Shown: positions 6,822-16,716, counted from the first letter of the stretch. The stretch is DNA of 19,096 bases from Podila epigama (GCA_015679605.1 JAAAVE010000306.1:1-19096); one strand, 5' to 3'. The notes: generated by a model not told the origin, from the letters alone. Numbers and translations: made by a program.

Positions 6822-9800
6822 ATGATCAAAAACATTGGCAAGCTCAAACAAGTACGTTCCTACTACTCTCCTGGCCATGCAGGCACCATCAAACCTATTC
6901 ACCACTAAAGAAAAGAACACCACAAAAACAGAGGGAAAAAAACAGGACAGGACAGCCAGGAACTATTTCATTTAGTCGTTCAAATTCATCCCGCCTCTAC
7001 TCTTTCCACTTGAACGATATGCAGGGGGAGGAGAGAAGTGAGTTGAATGAACGACAGAGGTGTGAGAAAACAGAGTTATCATCCAACCCACAACCACAAC
7101 CCACAACCCACGGACAGGAACATAGCATGGCATGGCATCTACCGCATGACAAAGAAACAAAGCGTAGACATGTACTGCAGCCCAACCTGAATCCAATGTT
7201 GCATACATACAAACTACACCACCCCTCATCCTCTTCGGTTGCTTCGAGATTTAATGTTCAACAATGGCAGCTAATCTATCTCATTCTCTTTATTGTCTTG
7301 TTTGGATTTGCTGGTAACCAGTGGACCGGCGAAAAGATGGGCAAGTCCCAGAAGGGTCGCATGGACGAGGACTACCATACCCTCACCAACGAGACTGAAG
7401 CCAAGCGCATCGCCCTGGAAAAGGTGAACGAGGCTTCACAGGCTTACCTTAAAGCAATGAGTACGTGTTGACCCTTTTTCCCCCTCCATCCTCCATCCTC
7501 CATCCTCCAATTTTCCAATCTTCTCCCAGTTGGATACCACGTTCACATTTGTATTTGCACATGAGAGAGGAGAAAAGACACGCGTGCAGACAGTCTGATG
7601 GATACCATGCTCAATGCATTGGCACCACCTGAGCAAAGAACACGACACTTTTGTCCTGCTGGCAAGAGTGACAAACACACCACCTTTTCTTCTTTTTTCT
7701 TTTTTCTTCCTCTTCTTCTTGTAGTTGTCTTGAGGACTTGTTCACTTCTCCTCCATCTCCTCTTCCTCTTCCCTCTCCTTTTGCCCTTGTGCATCTGGTC
7801 TCCACCACGCTTGACCTTGGTCACCCGTTGCCTCTCTCCCTTCCCCTCCACACGAACACACGAACACACGAACAAAACACCTCCTTCCTTCCTCCCGACC
7901 AGCTTGTGTTCTATTTTTTTAATAGTTGTCTGCCAGCTGGTTCATCAAGTGGGATCAAATTTTTTCTTACTGCTGCAAACAACGTGTCCTTTTTCAGGCA
8001 CCATTCAGTTCTTGAGTGTCTTTTTTTTTTTTTTGGTGGCATGGTAACACGATTGCCATGTTGTGTTGATTTTCTTTCTTTTTCTTTTTTCTTTCTCTTC
8101 CCTTGTGTTCTGTGTGGTGTGTACGAACATGAATGTGTGTGTTGTGTCTGAATGGAAAATTCTGTAATTGGAAGACCGCATGCAACAGGATACTCCTGAC
8201 GAGGTCTACTGGTTGGACTGATCTGAACAACAACCACAACCACAACAACCTCAACGACAAGTGAGCACAACCCAACCGTCAAAACAAGGTGGAGTGGAAC
8301 AGTCATAAAGAATGAAAACTGAGTGAGTCGAGTGAGTGAGTGAGCGCGAGAGAGGCCAGTGAGCAGGAACAGAGCACTTTTCTTTTTCGTGTGTTTTTGT
8401 TTATAACGTGGGTTTATTTCTCCTGCTCCTGATTCTCGTCTCCTTTTCTACCCATCTTTACTTCATTTCTCACTTGACCTCACTCTCCTTCATTCATTCG
8501 TACATTTACACATTCTCTCTCTCTCTCCTCCATTCGTACAATTCAACAACGGCTGGGAAATAGAAAAGGGGGGGTTTGATTTTGGACATGTTCGGAAAGA
8601 GAAAAAAAAAACAATAAAGACTCTCTCGATGGACAGGACAGATTGAGAAATTGTGGAGGAAAAAGAGAGACCAATCGCGACCAGCCTGAGATATAACTTG
8701 GGGGACGCCCTTTCGTAAAATTAAATGAAGGTGCCACAGACATTTGTTGGGCGGGCGGGGATAAAGATGGATGGCCATGAGGATAAGGCGCTGTGAGCAA
8801 AATTGATGGGATGGGATGGGATGGGATGGGATGGACGCTATCTTTGGCAGAAGGTACAAAACGAACCACTCACACGTCTCTCTCTCTCTCTCTCTCTTTC
8901 TCGCCTATGACTCGCTATAATATCATCTTTATTAGGCAAACGCGTGGAAGGCGATGACAAGCACAAGGGTCTAGCTGTCGAGACCTTTGGCATGAGCATG
9001 TCTGCTCAAAGCTACACCATGCGTGAGGGGTCAGCCTACCGCACAGCCCTGCAGCGCATGGGTGATGCTCATCAAAACATTGGTGCCGCTCAATCCGAAC
9101 TGGTAAGGAATTATGCATGTGCATATGATGAACTGGAAAACGATAAGATAGTCTCGACACTTCTTTTTCTTTTTTTTTCTACATATTCTTCTGTTTCTTT
9201 TTCTACCGTATCTTCTACTTCATTTTTCTTCTTTGTCTACCTTTTTTTTCTTATGCTTCTTTTACTTTTGTCCCACTTACACTGTTTTTGACACTACCTT
9301 ATAGATCAGTCGTTTCGGAAGTTCCTACTTGGAATGTCTGGAACGAGGTCAGGCCCAGATGAAGGAATACCAGGTAAAGGGGACCTTCTTTGACTCTTTT
9401 AACATGAATGCCTCAATGGAATAGAGTCGACTCGTGGTTTCTCATTTCCTTCTTCCTTATGACCCACTACTATAGGCGCTTCAAAAAAAGATGCAATCAC
9501 GGCGGGCAGATTATGACAACAAACTGGCCAAGGTGCAAAAGGCCAAGAAGGAGAAGCCAGAGTGGGAAGAAGAGATGCAGGCTGCAAAGGCCAAGTATGA
9601 GGAGACAAGGGAAAACCTTCTCAACCTAATGGCCATTATTAATGATACGCAGGTACGTGACCATGGCCTACAATGAGGCAGAGTGTGTGTGTGTGGTTGT
9701 GCTTGAATCTATTTGTTGCTACTTCTGCTGTTATGCTAAAAGACTTCAACCCACATCTTCAAAATTGAACCTTCCCTTTCTCAGGATGAAAATGTCGCCA

Positions 9801-11146
9801 GCTTAAAGGCCTTTTATGATGCTCAGCTAGCCTATGCTCGCAAGATGGTCGAGATTTTGGAGGGCATTCCAGAGAGCACATTCATCGTTTCATCATCACC
9901 CAACGGATCGCGTGCATCTTTGGCGCCCCGGAAACTGAGCAGGCAAAACTCGTACGACCCGGATGAGGAACGGTCGAATTACTCGGATGACCAGTCCAGT
10001 GTCCACTCCAACTCGAACACACGCCATCATCCCCTCGACCGTGCGCCTTCTGCTGCTGACTTTCGACGCAATAACACACACCAGCAACATTTGAATCCAG
10101 AGCTGAGCCGATCCATGTCCCACCTCACACCTAATGCAGCACAGACAAGGAAGAACAGCGGAGGGAGTATAGGAAAATCCAATGGCTTCATGTCTCCACC
10201 ACCACCAGTGCCACCCATCCGAGGTCGTGCTCAAAAGCAAGTGCGTGCATTGTACACCTTTGACGCGACAGCAGAGGGCGAGCTCTCGATCCAGAAGGGT
10301 GATGTGATTCGCATTGTGGAAGAGATTGATGAGGGTTGGTGGGAGGGCGAGTTGGTGGATGCTCATGGTGTGCGTCATGCAGGCATGTTCCCTTCCAATT
10401 ACGTCGAGGGAGTCATGAGCGATTCTGGGTCGACCCATAGGCAAGGATCTATCAACTCAAACTGCTCAGATCCTGGCAGGTATGCGGACGAGGATGAGGC
10501 AGCGTACTATCAACGCGAGACAGAGCCAACGATTCAGTATGATGAGCCAGAGGAGGAGGTGGTGGTGCAGCATACGCCGACCGTCAGACGGGCGCCACCT
10601 CCACCGACACGACAGCCATCGGCGATAGCAGCGCATACGAACGGATATCATCATCCACTTCACAACCAGCACAGCCCAACACACGGGCACAGCAATGGAG
10701 CGCCTGGCTCTCTAGCCACCCCACCTGCGGCGGTATCCCGCGCCTCTCCACCACAGACTCGCCCAGCTTCGACTCTCAGTCCCCTCAACCGTACGGCGAC
10801 AGTGGGCACACGGATGCCTCCACCACCACCGCCGACGCGGAGGGCAGGAGGATCAGAGCCGATGAGACATAGTGCAGTCTTTTCACCAAACTCGACGCCA
10901 GCAACGTCACCTCCAGCACTGACAGCCTCTGGTGGCCCATCACCGCCACCACAGGCCTCGGTACCGTTGACACCCTCGGCGTCTACGCCGTCTATGATGG
11001 GGTACATCCCCAAAGATTACTTTTCCAATCAAGCACATCACTCTTCCGAAGCTGACAAGGGACCCTGTAGGGAATGTCAGTGCACAGACTTTTCGGCCAA
11101 TGTGTTTAAGCGTGGAAGCTGTAATAACTGTTTCCACTTTCACTAG
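6822..11146 (+). CDS. Endophilin-like BAR-SH3 domain protein with Cys/His C-terminus
   Basis: Six exons: 6822-6851, 7322-7460, 8936-9102, 9305-9373, 9476-9652, 9785-11146, giving 647 aa. Residues 1 to about 230 form a BAR domain of the fungal endophilin-like type: IGKLKQWTGEKMG near the start, SKRVEGDDK at 56-64, QMKEYQALQKKMQSRR around 130-145, KAKYEETREN near 175, DAQLAYARKMVEIL near 207. This dimeric coiled coil senses and bends membranes. A Ser/Asn-rich linker is followed by an SH3 domain at about 346-403 with the conserved ALYTFD, WWEGEL and MFPSNYV. The rest is Pro/Ser/Thr-rich with polyproline ligands, and the chain ends in a seven-ligand Cys/His motif (622-647). SH3 domains of such proteins usually recruit dynamin, WASP or synaptojanin partners in endocytosis. 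Intron 2 is 1,475 bp, very long for a fungus; its junction SK-R-V-E-G matches relatives I recall. The ATG at 6822 gives the short N-terminal helix expected of the family. A specific gene name is not justified. Confidence 0.92.
8801..8834 (+). repeat. (ATGGG)n repeat with G-quadruplex pattern
   Basis: Five GGG runs (8808-8810, 8813-8815, 8818-8820, 8823-8825, 8828-8830) are separated by the two bases AT. This satisfies the usual four-run G-quadruplex pattern with very short loops. It lies on the transcribed-sense strand about 100 bp before the intron 2 acceptor. Confidence 0.85.
8877..8898 (+). repeat. (TC)n dinucleotide repeat near the intron 2 acceptor
   Basis: About ten TC units lie roughly 40 bp upstream of the acceptor at 8935. 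It may serve as a distant polypyrimidine tract. A shorter (TC)n run sits at 8513-8527 in the same intron. Confidence 0.8.
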
Positions 11147-11251
11147 TTTTTTATTCAGTAGCAATTTATTTCACTAATGAATGACGATAATGTGCATATT
11201 ATGAATATCCATTCTTAAACGGACCCCAATGTCCAACACACTCACAGACAT

Positions 11252-11270
11252 ACACACACACACACACACA
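11252..11270. repeat. (CA)n microsatellite
   Basis: Uninterrupted alternating A and C for 19 bases, about 105 bp after the BAR-SH3 stop codon; it may lie in the 3' UTR or just past it. Confidence 0.85.
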
Positions 11271-11480
11271 TGCGTTCACATACACAGACAAACACACAAA
11301 CAAAGCGACGCATGACTTGCAATGGTGACATGGTGCGGGAACGCGTGGTCGTCCATCTTTTACTCTTTTACGGTCTGTTTCAAACACAGAAATAGGGGGT
11401 GAGGAGTAGGGTTTTTTGTTGTTGATGATGACCAACGTCTATTTTTCTGGTGTAGAAGGAGCATTAGTTAGAAGAAAGGA

Positions 11481-11506
11481 GGATGGATGGATGGATGGAT
11501 GGATGG
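11481..11506. repeat. (GGAT)n tetranucleotide repeat
   Basis: Six GGAT units plus a partial unit in the intergenic spacer. Similar GGAT/CATC repeats recur elsewhere in the window (17027-17055). Confidence 0.85.
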
Positions 11507-11945
11507 AGAGGGATACGATGGACGTGCACAATGACGATTGAACCAACAACCATGGACGGAACATTCGATGCTCGGATATATCCGCAAGGTGAGGTGGGAT
11601 CGAGGTTCTTTCTATTTGTCACTCACGTCATGATCTTGTGAAGGAGTGGGTCGATCACAAGGGGAAAAGAAGAAAAAAGAAAAAAAAAAAAAAAAAGTTG
11701 GGTCAACGAGGAATGTTGGACATGGGGCACTGTTTGCATCCCCAATGTGCATCCACATTCACTCATTCCTTCAGTTCTTATATATTGTAGAGAGATTGAA
11801 TGAGCTCACAACAAGGTCATATCTTATTTTCCTTGGGCGCCTTTTGGGTTTTGCACTCCAAGCCAGAAGCATTGTAATCATAGTTTTTGCTAGATGCTCA
11901 GTGTATGTTGTAGACATGTCATGCTGTGTCGTGGTGTGTCGTGTT

Positions 11946-11975
11946 CGTGTCGTGTCGTGTCGTGTCGTGTCGTGT
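11946..11975. repeat. (CGTGT)6 pentanucleotide repeat
   Basis: Six perfect CGTGT units, preceded by degenerate GTGTC-type units from about 11925. Spacer-free direct repeats, so not a CRISPR array. Confidence 0.9.
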
Positions 11976-12030
11976 GCTTCTGTGTTGTAATGCGACGAGT
12001 GTGTATGAGTGTGAGTGAGTGTATCTTTCT

Positions 12031-12050
12031 GTGTGTGTGTGTGTGTGTGT
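12031..12050. repeat. (GT)10 microsatellite
   Basis: Ten perfect GT units, flanked on the left by looser GTGA/GTAT repeats. Confidence 0.9.
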
Positions 12051-12230
12051 TTGAGTAAAAGGTATGTTGTTTGTATGTATTGCCTTTGCCTCACTCTGTG
12101 GGCGGGTGACAATGGCACATTGGCTTTGTGAACTTTTTTTGGCTTCGTTGGACCTTTTTTTTGTTCATCCCACAAAGGTCACTCACTGTCCCCTTTTCCC
12201 CTTCTTCTTCATCTTCTTCCCCCATAAGCA

Positions 12231-12270
12231 TTGCATTGGATTGCATTGGATTACATTGGATGACATTGGG
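12231..12270. repeat. Four-copy 10-bp tandem repeat (TTGCATTGGA type)
   Basis: Two identical TTGCATTGGA units are followed by TTACATTGGA and TGACATTGGG. The 10-bp period matches roughly one helical turn. It lies about 600 bp upstream of the LIM gene start, in a T-rich promoter region. Confidence 0.8.
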
Positions 12271-12865
12271 CAATTTTTTGTTGTTGTTGCCTTTTTTTCA
12301 GAATCGAATCGTTCTTTCCTTTTCGCATTTATTTTCGTGTTTATTCCTTTTGCCTTTTATTTCTTTTCTTCTCTTCTTCTTTTCTTCTCGTCTTCTTCTC
12401 CATAAGTTCATAAGTTTCATCATCCTCTACACCACTCCACTACTACATAACAGTTCTGTACAGCCACGGTGGCATTGTATATTGGAGTCTCTCAAACCAA
12501 TCCATTACTTCTCTCCTTCCAAGCTAGCTAGCCACCCTTTCAATCTTCGAAACAGTCAAAGAACATTGTCGCGTGCAACGATAGACCATCTTTTTTTCCC
12601 TCTTTTCCCTTTCAATCTTCCAAGCACACACACACTCAGACAATACACACAAACACACGTACAAATACACCTGTACAAAACTCAAGACAAACAAACCACA
12701 CTTTTTTTTTTTTTTACCATTCGCCCTTTTTCTTGAGTGTTTCTCATCAGAATTTTAAGAGAATCGTTTTCTTTTCTTCCTTTTCTTTTTCTCGTTTTTG
12801 CGCTTCACTTTTTTTCTTTTCACCCTTGTTTGCTCCTTTCAGTTCATTTTTTTTGTTAAACAATA

Positions 12866-15800
12866 ATGGGGTTCTGCCATCGTTGCGGTGACCTTGTTCA
12901 TGGCGCCAACTGTAAAAAGTGCGGCGGTCGATCAGTTAGTATGTCCTGTTCAGCAAAGATATCGTTTCTCATCGAAAAAAAAAGCGTTTACCTAAAAACA
13001 TTTCATTATTCTCCATATAGTGTCCGTCACCAGTGGACTCTCGTCTACAGGGTCAAGGAACGATCCATGGATCAACGCGTAAGTGTACTATATTCATGCA
13101 ATGCATCGTTCTGAAAGAGAGAGAAGGAGGACAGGCACAAGTGGTTTATGTGTTGAAGTAACTTGCTCACTGTAGCACTGTTGGTTATTTCTGAGATATC
13201 GCGAACGATACACAAACAAAGTGGGCATCGTCTGCTGTTCACAACACTTTTACAAGAGGACATGAAGGACCTGTGTCCATGCAAAATAGAGACATTATTG
13301 TACTGGGGATGCTGCTATGTTACATACTGACATACTGACATACTTTTTTTTCTCTTTTCGATATTCGATATCCATGCTGAATTCATCAATGTTACTCAGA
13401 TACCAGAACATCCTCGAAGGTGGCATCCACAAGAAACCCACAAAGCGAATGTCCATGCCTGCATCATCGCCTGCACCCCAAGCGCAGCAGCAACCACTGT
13501 TACAACAACAGCAACAACAACAACAACAACCTACCCCACAGCCCCTTGTCCTTCAAAAACATTGTCATGGCTGCAGCAAGACGATCCATCAGGTACAGTA
13601 CAGATGACGCATGTAAACCACGAGAACATTCTGACTGTGAACTATATCCGGACGAAAAGTAGAACATAGTAGAAAAAAAAATAGGAGACCAACAACTAAT
13701 TATATTCTTGTCATCTCACAAATCCATTCCTGTCGCATGACCCGTCCTCATCCACACATCCCCCCTAACCGCAGGCAAAGGTCTTTGTTGAACCTGGCAA
13801 GCCCATGTTCTTGTACTGCGAAAAGTGCTACACTGAAAAATTCACCAAAGGTGCCTGTCCCTCCTGCTTCAAACCAGTCTTGTCCAAAACAGATTCGTAC
13901 ATCACTCATGCAAAGCGGTCTTGGCATACGGTAAGAATACAAGTGGATTCTCGAATACGTATTTTTGTGGACGACAAAGGCATTGAGCATTGGAGCATTG
14001 AATAACAAAACAATCTCACCATTTTCCATATATCATCAGTCATGCTTTGTTTGCTTCAAATGTCGCGTGGATGTGTCGACATCGCCCCTGGTAGATCTCA
14101 AAGGCCGACCTTGTTGTGAGGACTGTCTTATGGCACAGGCAGGAGACGCAGGAAGCCCAGAGCAGCCGACACACACCAACGTCCTGACCCCACAGGACAG
14201 ATCCCTTACGAATTCACCTGCACCAACGCTCTCACCTTTGACCGCATCCCGCAACCACTCTTCAGACATGGACGATCTGTCAAGAGCAGCATACTCACGG
14301 CTAGCGCCTGCCTCGCTTCATCTCAATGTCGACACTGGCCTTGCACGGCACATTCCTGACCAACAATCACCACTCTCTTCCCAAAGTGCCTCAAGTCACT
14401 CTTCGCTCTCCAACTCGTTTAGGCAAACGCCATCGAGCGGCTACACTAGCGGAACATCGTCCACGTACTCGAGTCTTGGTCGCAGGCGCTCAAATTCTTT
14501 TGCACCTTCAGCTACAGCAAATGGGTCAACAACCTCGTCTACAGCAAATGGCAGCTATAAAGGGGAAAACGGTCTATCTGCTAATAGAGCTCTTCTCCAC
14601 GAGCACCAACATCAACGACCAGGCTCATCACTTTCCGTCCATTCGTATGTCAGCTCGCGACCTACCTCGCCGGGGCCAGGGACACAAGAAGCTTCTTCTA
14701 TTGAACCCGGATCACAAAACCATAGCCTTCAGGGCTCATCCATCGGATTTAGAGATACGGACGACCCTTCTTCTCGCGGTCTGCGTCGGTCTAGATCGCG
14801 TTCCCTGGTAGACGTGAACAGTTTGGACGCTTCTCGAACTCTGCAGCCACCTGTAGAATTATCCAATTCTGAATACTATTATTCTTCACGGTCCGCTCAT
14901 TCCTCGCGTCCGGGGACTCCTGGACTAGTTGATTCACAACTTTCTATTCCAGAGCAGCAGAAATCATTGCACGCTCGTCCTAGCACGCCTGACACTGGAC
15001 TTGTTTCGTCGACTGCAAGTTTGTCTATATCGACCAAACTCAAAGAAGACACTACTAGATCGACAGTACCTGCAACAGCCAACTCTATTACTAGTCATCC
15101 ACCTTCGTCATCACGTCCTGTCTTAACCCGTGTTCGGTCTCGCTCCTCAGTTGGCCCGATGACTACAGGCATGGTGAGGGCAAGAACCGAAGCATGGATG
15201 AACCAAAGCCAGGCGTCATTGACAACGCCGACGACACCCAAGAATGGTCGACACACTTTTGGCTCGACAGTCACTCTGGGATCACAGCAGCAACGATATC
15301 ATCAAGAACAGCAGCAGCATCATTCGCCTCCAGAGAAGAACAACCATGACACAAAACCTTTGAAAATGGACGGCCATACTTTGCCGAGATTGTCGACGAC
15401 GGGAAGAGAAGACGGACCTGGTGCTTCGTCATTGGAAGCTGAACCTAACCGGTCATCGTTGCACCGTCATGGTCGCCAGCGATCGAGTACTGTGGGTGAA
15501 GCTGTCGCGTTTCCGGCGGTGAAGGTTGATTCTCTGGCCAGCCCGACTATGGAGCGTGCGTCGATTCCAGAGAACCACTGCCATAAATGTTTAGAGAAGG
15601 TGACAGAGAATGGTATTCGGCTCCAGAACGGCGACCGGTTCCACATTGGATGCTTCTTGTGTTATGGATGCCATCATATCTTTACCGAGTCAGAGTTCCA
15701 CATTGTACTTGGGCGGCCTTATCACCCAAAGTGTGTATCGATGGCGCCTAGTGTGGCAAGCATGACTGGGGTTGTGACGAAATGTGCGCAATGTCACAAG

Positions 15801-16695
15801 GTCGTGAGCAACAAGACCATTCGCTTTGGCGGCATGATGTATCACCCTCAGTGCTTCACATGTTCGCATTGTCATACAGTCCTCCAGAGCACTAGTAGGT
15901 TCTTTGAGGTGGATGGCAAGGTCGAATGTGAAAAGTGTTGTGAGGAGCGGGACAGAGAACGGTTGGCGCCCAAGATTGTTCCTGTAGCTCGTCGCAAAGA
16001 CAACTTTCCAGCTCCACCGCCAACAGTGCCTGCGATGGCCAGGGGTGATGTGGAAGCTGTTGGTCCAGGAGGGTTGATGGTTGCCAGCAGCCCAGTTGCG
16101 CTTCGGTCTGGTTCAGGGTATGGGTCTCCAGTCCTAGGAAGTGGACATTCTTCACCTCAGCGGTCACCAGGGTCACCCATGTTTAATTACTCTGCCACGG
16201 CAGCATATGGTGGTTTGTCACCTACGGACCAATCTCACCAAGAGACATTATCACCGTCTTTGTCCACATCACCCGTTATCCTGATGGCATCCCCGTTAGC
16301 GCCGCGATCGGGAGCACCAGTGTTGACATCACTCTTTAGCACGCGGACACGACCGTTGCCCAAGTTTGGTGGAGCGACCATCTGTCCACGGTGCCAGCAG
16401 GCAGTTGGAGTGATGGAGCAGGTACCTGGACCGCGCAATGAAAAGTGGCACAAGAAGTGTCTAAACTGCAAGGAATGTAAGAAGGTGCTTGATTCGAGTG
16501 CCATGACCCGAGGAGAAGGCGAGGCATTCTGTCGTGGATGTTTTGTAAGTACATTTGTAGTATTGTTGTATTTTAATCGTATTTATCGCATATGATTTAA
16601 AATGATGGGATTGGTTGAAAGCTGCTCTATTGACTGACCTTTTTTACTCTGTGCAAACATTCATTCCCTAGAACAAGACACGCGTTCGCGCATAA
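12866..16695 (+). CDS. Large multi-LIM domain protein (four LIM domains, paxillin-like scaffold)
   Basis: Six exons: 12866-12938, 13021-13078, 13400-13592, 13775-13930, 14040-16544, 16672-16695, giving about 1,002 aa. Residues 4-19 hold a C-x2-C...C-x2-C zinc module. A polyQ stretch precedes a second pair of Cys pairs (C99/C102, C123/C126). LIM1 spans 136-189 (CPSC, H159, C162, C165, C168, CEDC). About 480 Ser/Thr/Pro-rich residues follow in one large exon. LIM2 is at 674-725 (CHKC...HIGC FLCYGC), LIM3 at 742-794 (CAQC...HPQC FTCSHC...CEKC), LIM4 at 942-994 (CPRC...HKKC LNCKEC...CRGC). LIM domains bind proteins; fungal relatives such as paxillin-like Pxl1 act in polarity and cytokinesis, but I cannot fix the exact orthologue. 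In exon 1 the GTATGT donor (12939) was chosen over GTTAGT four bases earlier because only it keeps the LIM frame. The last intron is inferred from GTAAGT, a CTGAC branch-like site and CTAG; retaining it gives a different 16-residue tail. Confidence 0.88.
13499..13531 (+). repeat. CAA/CAG repeat coding polyglutamine
   Basis: A run of mostly CAA codons with CAG codons mixed in encodes about nine consecutive Gln in the LIM protein, between its N-terminal zinc module and the next Cys pair. The mixture of CAA and CAG shows it is partly shuffled, not a pure expansion. Confidence 0.85.
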
Positions 16696-16716
16696 ATAGA
16701 AAAATACGCGCCAAAA
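16680..16716. promoter_or_regulatory. Cluster of MCB/E2F-like G1/S motifs
   Basis: ACGCGT (the MluI cell-cycle box core) lies at 16680-16685, overlapping the last codons of the LIM gene. GCGCCAAA at 16708-16715, read on the minus strand as TTTGGCGC, fits the E2F consensus TTTSSCGC. They sit about 730-770 bp upstream of the APSES start. ACGCGT occurs about six times across the whole window, close to chance expectation, so only the clustering with the E2F-like site is suggestive. Confidence 0.3.

Larger units (their letters stand above)
7461..8935 (+). other. Unusually long intron 2 of the BAR-SH3 gene
   Basis: The donor is GTACGT at 7461 and the acceptor ATTAG at 8931-8935. The join completes a serine codon (A|GC) inside a conserved BAR segment. 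The intron is 1,475 bp; the other introns in this window run from 82 to 470 bp. Its content is C/T-rich (7680-8130, 8380-8540, 8877-8900), CA-rich (8221-8285) and includes a run of five GGG blocks (8808-8830). A minus-strand open frame at 7875-7543 is Arg/Lys-rich low complexity and not convincing. I see no second gene, snoRNA or tRNA inside it. Confidence 0.85.
11147..12865. other. Intergenic spacer, microsatellite-rich, BAR-SH3 3' end to LIM promoter
   Basis: This 1.7-kb spacer holds no supported gene. The first about 60 bp after the stop are A/T-rich and probably 3' UTR. It contains (CA)n at 11252-11270, (GGAT)n at 11481-11506, poly-A-rich sequence at 11664-11696, (CGTGT)n at 11946-11975, (GT)10 at 12031-12050 and a decamer repeat at 12231-12270. 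From about 12120 to 12865 the plus strand is dominated by T and C, as expected of the promoter and leader of the LIM gene. All open frames here are repeat translations. Confidence 0.6.

Noticed and set aside
7543-7875. Minus-strand 110-codon Arg/Lys-rich open frame inside BAR-SH3 intron 2
   Set aside because: Composition is dictated by the C/T-rich opposite strand; no recognisable motif and no promoter or start context.
7461-8935. Transposon or retroelement insertion explaining the long intron
   Set aside because: No terminal inverted repeats, target-site duplication, or transposase/reverse-transcriptase remnants visible in either strand.
11925-11975. CRISPR-like direct repeats
   Set aside because: Units are 5 bp, contiguous and spacer-free, in a eukaryotic genome; this is a microsatellite.
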